A DNA stretch of 64,000 nt, taken from assembly GCA_024636495.1 (NCBI GenBank), contig JAGXGZ010000063.1, positions 1-64,000 on the forward strand, in the 5' to 3' direction. Both the position numbers and the translations under genes were made by a program. The notes beneath the pieces are model-generated. The model made no database searches and was not told the origin of the DNA. It saw only the letters and a program-made list of their open reading frames with translations. Numbering within the stretch: position 1 is the first letter of the stretch; each line of letters begins with the position of its first letter. Shown here piece after piece: positions 37,271 through 44,441 of the stretch. This stretch comes from Roseobacter sp. Its GTDB lineage: Bacteria > Pseudomonadota > Alphaproteobacteria > Rhodobacterales > Rhodobacteraceae.

Positions 37271-38034
37271 GCGATCAATCTGTGCCTGCGAGACGCAACC
37301 CGGTTGGCAGGGTTCTGGTCTGGGTCCTGTTCTTTCAGCTGGGCCTTGCGGGAGTACTGTTTTGGGGCGATCTGAGCGATGGCCTGCGTCTTCCCGGCTT
37401 TGGCCCCCGTGCGCCTGACCTAAGCGACCCTGTGCGCCCCGGCGACCAGACCCGCCGTTTTCGCCCCGACCGCGCACCACCGGGCGGGCGGCCGATGCCA
37501 TCAACGCCCCTGCCCGACCGCCTGACGCTGACCGTCGTCGAAGGCGGCCAGCGGGTGCTGCTTGAAGGCGGGATCGAAGCGGGCGATGCAGACCGGATCG
37601 AAAAACAACTGTCCGAGCTTGATCCGAAACCGCAAGGCGTAATCCTGAATTCCCCCGGCGGATCAGTGCAAGACGCGTTGTTGCTGGGTCGGTATCTGCG
37701 CGGGGCAGAGCTGACGACTGCGTTGCGGTCGGGCGACATTTGCTATTCTGCCTGCCCCTATTTGCTGGCAGCGGGAACGACCCGCACGGTCCCAGATGAC
37801 GCATCAGTTGGCGTGCACCAGCATTACTTTGGCGAAAGCACCTTGTTGCCCGCCTTTGTCGCAGTTGAGGACATTCAGCGCGGTCAGGGCGAGGTCATGA
37901 GCTATCTGGACGGTATGGGAATTGATCCCTTGGTGATGCAACATGCCTTGGTCACACCCCCGAATGAAATTTACGTGCTTCTGCCCGAAGAATTGGAACG
38001 CTACGGCTTTGTAGAAAAACCCGACGCCAGCTAA
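37267..38034 (+). CDS. Membrane-anchored ClpP/crotonase-fold protein (COG3904-like)
   Basis: A 255-residue protein with an N-terminal membrane anchor (about residues 14-34), a Pro/Arg-rich linker and a ClpP-type domain from about residue 85. The LNSPGGSVQDALLLGRYLR motif matches the ClpP/SDH ligand loop. Ser161 in YSACPYLLAAG lies where ClpP has its nucleophile and His184 in VGVHQHY where ClpP has its His, so a Ser-His pair is kept. The Asp is not clear. The orientation is probably periplasmic. Peptidase activity is inferred. It follows the coiled-coil membrane protein in a tight operon. Confidence 0.8.
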   Translation: MSDQSVPARRNPVGRVLVWVLFFQLGLAGVLFWGDLSDGLRLPGFGPRAPDLSDPVRPGDQTRRFRPDRAPPGGRPMPSTPLPDRLTLTVVEGGQRVLLEGGIEAGDADRIEKQLSELDPKPQGVILNSPGGSVQDALLLGRYLRGAELTTALRSGDICYSACPYLLAAGTTRTVPDDASVGVHQHYFGESTLLPAFVAVEDIQRGQGEVMSYLDGMGIDPLVMQHALVTPPNEIYVLLPEELERYGFVEKPDAS

Positions 38035-38050
38035 GATAGCCCCTTGTCGC

Positions 38051-38264
38051 AAGCGCTGCACAAGCCTACCTGTAAGGCGTGACGGTTCTGCCCTGTTTGT
38101 AAAAGTTACATTCCAGTGGCCTTAAGCAAATCCGAGGGAGCTGGCTCTGTTCGAACCCTGGTTCGTTTACCTGGCGCCCACCTGTACATACAGGTCCTCG
38201 GGAATATACAACATAAAACGGCTGCGGTGGTTCCGTCACACTTCACACCAAGCTAAGCAGCGTT
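38051..38264 (+). ncRNA. Candidate 6S-like structured RNA
   Basis: The otherwise empty gap between two genes folds as a long hairpin: closing stem 38054-38059 with 38257-38262 (CGCTGC/GCAGCG), a second stem TGTAAGG-x-GTGACGG (38071-38085) with its partner 38233-38247 (one mismatch, one G-U), an open bubble of 24 and 27 bases, then a terminal arm 38110-38205. The arm holds CCGAGG/CCTCGG, a CGAAC/GTTCG hairpin and ACCTGT/ACAGGT. Closing stem, central bubble and terminal arm are the 6S plan. The plus strand is favoured by the G-U pair. Identity as 6S RNA is inference. Confidence 0.5.
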
Positions 38265-38290
38265 CAATGTCATATACATGCGCTTGAAAA

Positions 38291-38770
38291 CTAGAAAGCT
38301 TTTGGTCGCGCTGCGCGGGCCATGTGATCCAACACAGCATTGACGAATTTCGGCTCGTCCCCGCCTTCGAAAAACGCACGGGCCACATCAACATATTCGT
38401 TGATCACGACTTTGGGCGGCGTATCAATATCGCGCAATTCGGCACCCGCGGCACGGAACAAGGCGCGCAAAGTGGGGTCGATCCGTGCAATCGGCCATTT
38501 AGCAACCAAAGCACGATCCGTCATCTGGTCAATCGAGGCCTGAAAATTAACCGCTGTTTCAAGAACATGGCCAAAGTGACGGATATCGCCGTCAATCATT
38601 TCCTCACCCTCGTAGGTCGCACCAAATCGATGCTCCAGAAACTCGGCCTTCACGGTGTCATAGCTTTGCGATGAATGCTCCATCTGGAACAAGGCCTGCA
38701 CGGCATATAGCCTTGAGGCGGATTTCATCTTGCGTTTTTGATTGCCCGAAAGGCCGGTAGAGGATGTCAT
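38291..38770 (-). CDS. nusB: Transcription antitermination factor NusB
   Basis: RNA-binding helical protein of 159 residues. NusB with NusE binds boxA in rRNA antitermination. The SASRLYAVQALFQMEHS helix and the PIARIDPTLRALFRAAGAELR and VVINEYVDVARAFF segments are typical, along with FVNAVLDHMAR at the C-terminus. It is the last gene of the riboflavin set; its start overlaps the ribH stop by four bases, an arrangement common in alphaproteobacteria. Confidence 0.95.
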   Translation of the reverse strand: MTSSTGLSGNQKRKMKSASRLYAVQALFQMEHSSQSYDTVKAEFLEHRFGATYEGEEMIDGDIRHFGHVLETAVNFQASIDQMTDRALVAKWPIARIDPTLRALFRAAGAELRDIDTPPKVVINEYVDVARAFFEGGDEPKFVNAVLDHMARAARPKAF

Positions 38771-39315
38771 GCTGTTTGGGATCCGTCATTGTCACCCGCC
38801 ATCAGATATTCCTCTGAACGCGGTTTGAAGCCTATATCTTTGCGAATTTCGCCCCACTTACGGGCGAGCGCGATCAGATGCAAGGCCGCAGCCGCCGCAC
38901 CGCCGCCCTTGTTCTGGCCATCGGGGTCAGCGCGCACGGAGGCCTGTTCGTGGTTTTCCACGGTCAGAATGCCATTTCCGATGCAAAGACCCTGTAGCCC
39001 CATCAACTGCAACGCCCGGCTGCTGTCATTGCACACGGTCTCGTAATGGGTTGTCTCGCCCCGAATGACACACCCAAGTGCGACATAGCCGTCAAAATTG
39101 CTTTTGCGGTCCGAAATACCGATGGCGGTGGGGATTTCCAGCGCGCCGGGCATCTCGACCACATCCCATGCCACGCCAGCAGCCTCAAGCTCGGCCTTGG
39201 CGCCTTTTAACAACCCTTCGGCGATATCCGAATAGTAGGGGGAAATGACGATCAACACCTTCACAGGCTTGTCAAAACGCGGTGTCGTCAAAGTGGTGTG
39301 ATTTCCGGCAGCCAT
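38767..39315 (-). CDS. ribH: 6,7-dimethyl-8-ribityllumazine synthase
   Basis: Condenses the pyrimidine and dihydroxybutanone phosphate to lumazine, the next-to-last riboflavin step. It has 182 residues. The ISPYYSDIAEGLLKGA start, GALEIPTAI, ALGCVIRGETTHYE motif with the catalytic His, and GNGILTVENHEQA are all present. It lies 5 bases after ribB and overlaps nusB. Confidence 0.95.
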   Translation of the reverse strand: MAAGNHTTLTTPRFDKPVKVLIVISPYYSDIAEGLLKGAKAELEAAGVAWDVVEMPGALEIPTAIGISDRKSNFDGYVALGCVIRGETTHYETVCNDSSRALQLMGLQGLCIGNGILTVENHEQASVRADPDGQNKGGGAAAAALHLIALARKWGEIRKDIGFKPRSEEYLMAGDNDGSQTA

Positions 39316-39320
39316 GCGGG

Positions 39321-40445
39321 TTACTCCGTTGTGATGGGGCGCGTGCCCACGATGCTTAGGCTATAGGCGTCAAGGCCCAGATAACGGGTCTCGGGGTTAT
39401 CCGTTAGCAAAATCAGCTCCGTCAAACCCAGCGACGCCATGATTTGCGAACCTAGCCCCGTGCGTTTGATCGTGCGCGGGCGCTCGTCTTCTTCATCCTC
39501 AAAGCGCAGGCGCGGATCGGGATCGCGGAACAAGAGCACCGCACCACGCCCCTCGTCTGCGATGATTTGCATCGCACGGGGCAGCTCATCCGCAGGGCTG
39601 GGGCCAAGGCCCAGAATATCCTCAAGCGCGTTGATCGCGTGGGTGCGCACCAAGACGGGTGCCTGTGTCGTCAAATCACCCTTGGACAACACAACATGGT
39701 CGGTCCCGCTGATCTGATCGGTGAAAATCTGCATCTTCCACTCGCCGCCATAGGCCGACGTCACAGTGCGGCTGTCGCGCTCAACCAGCAGGTTATCATG
39801 CTTGTGCCGGTAGGCAATCAAGTCGCTGATCGTGCCGATCTTCATGTCGTGCTCTTTGCAGAACGCCACAAGATCCGGCAGCCGCGCCATAGTGCCGTCG
39901 TCTTTCATAATCTCGCAGATCACGCCCGAGGGATGCAAACCAGCAAGCCGCGAAATATCAACGGCAGCTTCGGTGTGGCCCGCGCGCACCAGCACGCCAC
40001 CGTCGCGCGCACGCAAGGGAAACACGTGACCGGGCGTTGCGATATCGACCGCACCCAGTTCCTCGTTGATCGCCACCTTCACCGTGAGTGCCCGATCGGC
40101 CGCAGAAATCCCCGTTGTCACGCCTTCGCGCGCCTCGATCGACACGGTAAAGGCCGTCTCGTGACGGGCCGAGTTATTGACGGCCATCATGGGCAAACCC
40201 AGCTTGCTGATGCGTTTTGCGGTCATCGGCAAACAGATCAAACCGCGCCCGTGTGTGGCCATAAAGTTGATCGCATCGGCATCGGCAAACTGTGCGGGGA
40301 TCACCAGATCGCCTTCGTTTTCGCGGTCCTCATGGTCTACCAGAACGAACATCCGGCCTTGGCGCGCCTCTTCGATGATGTCCTCAATCGGGGAAATCAC
40401 CGACGACAATTCGGCCTCGACGGGTCCGGGCGTTTCAAATTGCAT
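39321..40445 (-). CDS. ribB: Dihydroxybutanone phosphate synthase fused to degenerate GTP cyclohydrolase II
   Basis: The N-terminal 200 residues form DHBP synthase with the DHEDRENEGDLV metal motif and HTEAAVDI, so this activity is expected. The C-terminal half is a GTP-cyclohydrolase-II-like domain that lacks the zinc cysteines (no Cys-x-x-Asp-Cys; the RTHAINALEDILG region replaces the HSECLTGD type). It therefore should not act as RibA. Such proteins are known as RibBX. Total length is 374 residues. No ribA is seen nearby. Confidence 0.93.
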   Translation of the reverse strand: MQFETPGPVEAELSSVISPIEDIIEEARQGRMFVLVDHEDRENEGDLVIPAQFADADAINFMATHGRGLICLPMTAKRISKLGLPMMAVNNSARHETAFTVSIEAREGVTTGISAADRALTVKVAINEELGAVDIATPGHVFPLRARDGGVLVRAGHTEAAVDISRLAGLHPSGVICEIMKDDGTMARLPDLVAFCKEHDMKIGTISDLIAYRHKHDNLLVERDSRTVTSAYGGEWKMQIFTDQISGTDHVVLSKGDLTTQAPVLVRTHAINALEDILGLGPSPADELPRAMQIIADEGRGAVLLFRDPDPRLRFEDEEDERPRTIKRTGLGSQIMASLGLTELILLTDNPETRYLGLDAYSLSIVGTRPITTE

Positions 40446-40525
40446 GGCACATTCCTCTTTAATCGCTTGCCGGATCACATAGCCCACCATGCACCGCTTT
40501 GCCAGAGCACGCACACCCCCGCCCC

Positions 40526-40562
40526 CGTTTCATTTTGTCAAATAAACTCAATTCCCCAAGGT
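40526..40562 (-). repeat. Fragment of the extragenic palindrome family
   Basis: The sequence CCGTTTCATTTTG-CAAATAAACTC here also occurs at 54165-54186, next to the inverted palindrome copy. It is probably the flanking part of a decayed copy. Confidence 0.45.
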
Positions 40563-40585
40563 CATTCACGCGCAACCGTCTCGCG

Positions 40586-41161
40586 TTAGGCACCGGCCCC
40601 AAAATACCGGGCAGCCTCCAGATAACCTGCGGCCTTGCTTGCAGCACACCAGTCCCGCTCAAAGGCGGTATCGCCGATGATCAACACCTGATCACCGACC
40701 AAGTTGCGCTGGCGAACGACGTCACTCAAATGATCCCGCATTTCTGCCCAACTGTCTGTAAACGTCGGTGCCTGCCCTGCGTGGTTGATCACAGGGTTCG
40801 CTGTCTCAAATGCCATTGGCACCAACGGGCGGTGCACCAGTGCCAGCTTTTGCGCGCCCTGCACGGCGTCCAACACGGTTGCCTGGGCGACAGGTATCTG
40901 CGGGGCATGCGCATGAACGACCCGCAACGCATTGTTTGAAAACAGCAGCGCGAGAATATCGCGCCCCGTGGCCTGCCGGATCGCTGCATAGGCTTTGTAG
41001 TCCAGCCCCAGTTCGCGGGCCCGCTTTACACGCATCTTGACCACCATCAGCGGGATCGTCTTGGGCATTGCAGCCTCGCGCGCCTTTTGCCACTGAAACG
41101 CCCGCCATTTTTGCCCGCGCTCCATGCTCGGCCCTTGGTTATGGCCTATCCCCGCGATCAC
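40586..41161 (-). CDS. Conserved hypothetical protein in riboflavin operon
   Basis: A 191-residue soluble protein starting with the GIGHNQGP motif, often seen in Rhodobacterales. The rest contains an Arg/Lys-rich N-terminal helix (KAREAAMPKTIPLMVVKMRVKRARELGLDY) and a segment with LVGDQVLIIGDTAFERDWCAASKAAG resembling a phosphatase-like or HAD-like loop, though no family can be named. Its start overlaps the ribE stop by four bases and it precedes ribB by 140 bases, so a role linked to flavin is a guess from position. Confidence 0.8.
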   Translation of the reverse strand: MIAGIGHNQGPSMERGQKWRAFQWQKAREAAMPKTIPLMVVKMRVKRARELGLDYKAYAAIRQATGRDILALLFSNNALRVVHAHAPQIPVAQATVLDAVQGAQKLALVHRPLVPMAFETANPVINHAGQAPTFTDSWAEMRDHLSDVVRQRNLVGDQVLIIGDTAFERDWCAASKAAGYLEAARYFGAGA

Positions 41162-41745
41162 GACATTTCTGCCAGACGGGCCACATAACGCGCCAGCGTA
41201 TCGATCTCGAGGTTGATGCGGTCTCCCACAGCTACATCACCCCATGTCGTCACTTCCTTGGTGTGCGGGATAAAGTTGATGCCGAAATCACAACCGTTGA
41301 CCTCGTTCACCGTCAGCGACGTTCCGTTCAACGCGACAGACCCTTTGGGCGCAATGAACCGCGCAAGGTCTTTGGGCGCGCGCAAGGTCACACGGGTGCT
41401 GTCGCCCTCGTCACGCATGGCGACCACCTCGGCCACACCGTCGACGTGACCCGACACGATATGCCCGCCCAGTTCATCACCGACTTTCAAGGCCCGCTCG
41501 AGGTTCAGCCGTTGCCCCGGTTTCCACTCACCCAGATTGGTCATCTGAACCGTTTCGGCGCTGATCTGGACTTCGTACCAGCCGGGGCCCAGATCAACGA
41601 CCGTCAAACAGACGCCATCACTGGCAATCGAGGCCCCCATGTCGATCCGGCCCGTGTCATATCCCGTCTCTATCCGTGCGCGCAGGTCACCTTCTTGGGT
41701 CAGCGTTGCGATCTTTCCGATGTCGGTAATAATTCCTGTAAACAT
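41158..41745 (-). CDS. ribE: Riboflavin synthase alpha chain
   Basis: Dismutates two lumazine molecules to riboflavin. The 195 residues hold two homologous lumazine-binding halves: MFTGIITDIGKI with ASIASDGVCLTVVDLG, and GHIVSGHVDGVAEV with SVALNGTSLTVNEVNG. It lies at the head of the ribE-hyp-ribB-ribH-nusB minus-strand operon and is divergent from the capsule gene. A 132-base gap to that gene must contain both promoters. No FMN riboswitch motif is visible there. Confidence 0.95.
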   Translation of the reverse strand: MFTGIITDIGKIATLTQEGDLRARIETGYDTGRIDMGASIASDGVCLTVVDLGPGWYEVQISAETVQMTNLGEWKPGQRLNLERALKVGDELGGHIVSGHVDGVAEVVAMRDEGDSTRVTLRAPKDLARFIAPKGSVALNGTSLTVNEVNGCDFGINFIPHTKEVTTWGDVAVGDRINLEIDTLARYVARLAEMS

Positions 41746-41877
41746 TGGCAGCCCTTTTATATATTATCCAAAGAATTAGACCGACCCCAAGGGCATGACA
41801 AGTCCGCAACCGCGTCACAATTTGGCCCGGATCATGTGATTGTTTACGAGTTGTCCAGAATAGGCTGAAAGCGCGAG

Positions 41878-43170
41878 ATGAGTTCCACCCAACCCAAAAC
41901 TCAGGTTTTCCTGTTTTTGCAAGGACCGCATGGCCCTTTCTTTAACAGGCTTGGCAAGATGTTGCGTCTTGCCGGGGCCGAGGTGTGGCGCGTGGGGTTT
42001 AACGCTGGCGACCGGGCATTCTGGTTTCATCCGAGCAGCTATATCCCGTTTCGGGGTAAATCTGACGCATGGAAAGACACCTTTGTTGCGCTGCTCGCCG
42101 ACAAGGGTGTCACCGATGTCGTGCTTTACGGCGACACAAGGCCCATTCACGCCCAAGCCGTGATCGAAGCCAAAGCCCGCGGCCTGACCGTGCATGTTTT
42201 TGAAGAAGGCTATATGCGGCCCTATTGGGTCACGTACGAACGGGGTGGATCAAACGGAAATTCACGTCTGATGGACATGACGATCGAGCAAATGCAGACC
42301 GCATTGGCCAATTCCGACATGGAAGCCCCCCTGCCGCCCGGTCACTGGGGGGATATGCGCCAGCATGTATTCTACGGCGCACTTTACCATTGGTTCATCA
42401 TGTTCCGGAACGGTGATTACCGCAATTTCCGCCCCCACCGCAGCATCCCCGTGACCAAGGAGTTCAGCCTATACGTCAAACGTCTGCTGCTGATGCCGAT
42501 CCTTGCGCTCGACCGCCTGATCGCGACGCTACGCATTCGTCTGGGCGGGTTTCCCTACCATCTGGCGCTGCTTCAGCTTGAACATGACAGCTCGTTTCAG
42601 GAACACTCCCCCTTCGAGACGATGGCCGATTTTCTGGAAGTTGTCTTGGAAGGCTTCGCCAAAGGCGCGCCACGACATCACCATCTGGTCGTCAAGGCAC
42701 ACCCGCTAGAAGATGGCCGCGTACCCGTGCGCCGCGATATCAAGCGGATAGCCAAGCAACTGGGTGTGGCGCACCGGGTCCATTATGTGCGCGGCGGCAA
42801 GCTGGCCCAGCTTTTGAATGATGCACGCACGGCAGTGACCGTAAATTCTACCGCTGGCCAACAAGTGCTGTGGCGCGGCATTCCGCTCAAGGTGTTTGGG
42901 CGGGCTGTCTATGCCAAGCCAGAATTCGTTTCAGACCAGACCTTGCCGGAATTTTTCGCCGCAGCGTCCCGGCCCGACAACAAGGCCTACAAAGACTACC
43001 GCCGCTATCTGCTTGAAACTTCTCAGCTTCCAGGCGGGTTTTACGCAGCACGCGCACGCACGCAATTGATGCGCCAGGTCGTCGATATGATGCTGGCCAA
43101 GGACGATCCTTACGATGCTCTGGAAAGGGGCACCGCGGCACCAAGGCAACAGTTGCGCGTTGTCACCTAG
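41878..43170 (+). CDS. kpsS: Capsular polysaccharide export protein KpsS-like
   Basis: Cytoplasmic glycosyltransferase-type protein of 430 residues. The KpsS family adds beta-Kdo during assembly of the lipid-linked Kdo primer of group 2 capsules. The FLQGPHGPFFNRLGKMLRLAG start, the DVVLYGDTRPIHAQAV block, VFEEGYMRPYWVTYERGG and the late HPLEDGR-P and VNSTAGQQVLWRGIPLKVFG motifs are typical. It starts a plus-strand set followed by a Wza/KpsD-like lipoprotein and KpsC. Confidence 0.9.
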   Translation: MSSTQPKTQVFLFLQGPHGPFFNRLGKMLRLAGAEVWRVGFNAGDRAFWFHPSSYIPFRGKSDAWKDTFVALLADKGVTDVVLYGDTRPIHAQAVIEAKARGLTVHVFEEGYMRPYWVTYERGGSNGNSRLMDMTIEQMQTALANSDMEAPLPPGHWGDMRQHVFYGALYHWFIMFRNGDYRNFRPHRSIPVTKEFSLYVKRLLLMPILALDRLIATLRIRLGGFPYHLALLQLEHDSSFQEHSPFETMADFLEVVLEGFAKGAPRHHHLVVKAHPLEDGRVPVRRDIKRIAKQLGVAHRVHYVRGGKLAQLLNDARTAVTVNSTAGQQVLWRGIPLKVFGRAVYAKPEFVSDQTLPEFFAAASRPDNKAYKDYRRYLLETSQLPGGFYAARARTQLMRQVVDMMLAKDDPYDALERGTAAPRQQLRVVT

Positions 43171-43286
43171 ACCAGACCGTTCCAAACAGTAGCTTTTTCA
43201 TCTCGACTGCGCTAGCGTAGTAATAATTACGTCGAAACAATCGGCGAATTTGAGGCAGAGTTTGAATAGGTCGAGGAGACCGGGCA

Positions 43287-44432
43287 GTGAAATCCGTACC
43301 TTTCCGGTGGGCGCGTCCCATCGCAGTTTTTGCGGCTGTGGCCGTGATATCGTCATGTGGCCTTCCTCAGGTTGGCCCGAATAAGCGTCAGATTTACGCA
43401 GGTTCCGTGCAACGCGAAGGCGATGCCTTTATTGTTGCAGTCAATGATCGGGTCTCGCGCGCCACCGCCGTGACGCCGGCATTGGGTTTCAGTCAAACAT
43501 TCATCAACGCAGGTCAAATCGGATCCGACACGATCAGCGCTGGCGATACGCTGGGTCTGACGATTTGGGAAAACGTCGACGATGGCCTGTTGGCAGCCCA
43601 AGGCGGCAACGCCACCCAGCTTGAAGAGGTGCAGGTCGACGGGGCTGGCTTTATCTTTGTGCCCTACGCAGGACGGATCAAGGCCGCCGGAAATTCACCC
43701 GAAGCCATCCGCCGCATTATTACGCAACGCCTGTCCGAACAAACGCCCGATCCGCAGGTCCAAGTGCGCCGCATTGCAGGCGACGGCGCTACTGTTTCAT
43801 TGATTGGTGCCGTGGGTGCCCAAGGCGTATATCCGATTGAACGCCCGACCCGGACATTGTCTACCATGCTGGCGCAAGCGGGCGGTGTGTCGATTACGCC
43901 GGAAATCGCGCAGGTTACTGTCCTTCGTGGTGGGCAAAAGGGCAAAATCTGGTTCGAGGATCTGTATCAACACCCCGAGCTTGACATCGCCTTGCGCGGT
44001 GGCGACCGTATCTTGGTCGAAGAAGACACCCGGTCTTTCATTGCTTTGGGGGCCACAGGCTCGCAGCGGCAGGTTCCCTTTGAATCCCAAAACCTTTCGG
44101 CGCTTGAAGGGATCGCACAAGTCGGCGGCCTCAGCTCGGCCACGGCGGATCCGACGGGGGTCTTCGTATTTCGCAACGAGCCCGCCGAGATCGCCGCCCA
44201 AGTTCTGGGCCGCAACGATCTTGAGGGCGCGCAACGTCTTGTCTACGTTCTGGATTTGACCAAACCCAACGGGATGTTCATGGCGCGTGACTTTGTGATC
44301 CGCGACGATGACACGCTTTATGTCACCGAAGCGCCGTTTACCCAATGGACCAAGGTTATCACGTCGATCACCGGTGCCGCAGGCTCTGTCAGCGGGCTTG
44401 CCGATACGGCCAATACGTTCTCGGGGAATTGA
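43287..44432 (+). CDS. Polysaccharide export outer-membrane lipoprotein (Wza/KpsD-like)
   Basis: A 381-residue secreted protein. Signal peptide with a lipobox ending SSC (about residue 24), then a Poly_export domain (ISAGDTLGLTIWE to TPDPQVQVRRIAGD) and two SLBB-type beta-grasp repeats (VSLIGAVGAQGVYPIERPTRTLSTMLAQAGGV and, later, FIALGATGSQRQVPFESQNLSALEGIAQVGGL). The C-terminal helix (AGSVSGLADTANTF region) may span the outer membrane. It likely forms the outer pore for the capsule chain primed by KpsC and KpsS. A short 9-base gap precedes kpsC. Confidence 0.9.
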   Translation: MKSVPFRWARPIAVFAAVAVISSCGLPQVGPNKRQIYAGSVQREGDAFIVAVNDRVSRATAVTPALGFSQTFINAGQIGSDTISAGDTLGLTIWENVDDGLLAAQGGNATQLEEVQVDGAGFIFVPYAGRIKAAGNSPEAIRRIITQRLSEQTPDPQVQVRRIAGDGATVSLIGAVGAQGVYPIERPTRTLSTMLAQAGGVSITPEIAQVTVLRGGQKGKIWFEDLYQHPELDIALRGGDRILVEEDTRSFIALGATGSQRQVPFESQNLSALEGIAQVGGLSSATADPTGVFVFRNEPAEIAAQVLGRNDLEGAQRLVYVLDLTKPNGMFMARDFVIRDDDTLYVTEAPFTQWTKVITSITGAAGSVSGLADTANTFSGN

Positions 44433-44441
44433 TCTGATCCC

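Noticed and set aside
37267-38034. Signal-peptide peptidase SppA
   Set aside because: Shares the ClpP fold but lacks the SppA Lys dyad position and size; a COG3904-type protein fits better.
39567-40589. 340-codon plus-strand frame
   Set aside because: Antisense to ribB, whose motifs are unmistakable.
41746-41877. FMN riboswitch before ribE
   Set aside because: The conserved AGGG/CNNNGGTG core is not seen in the 132-base gap.
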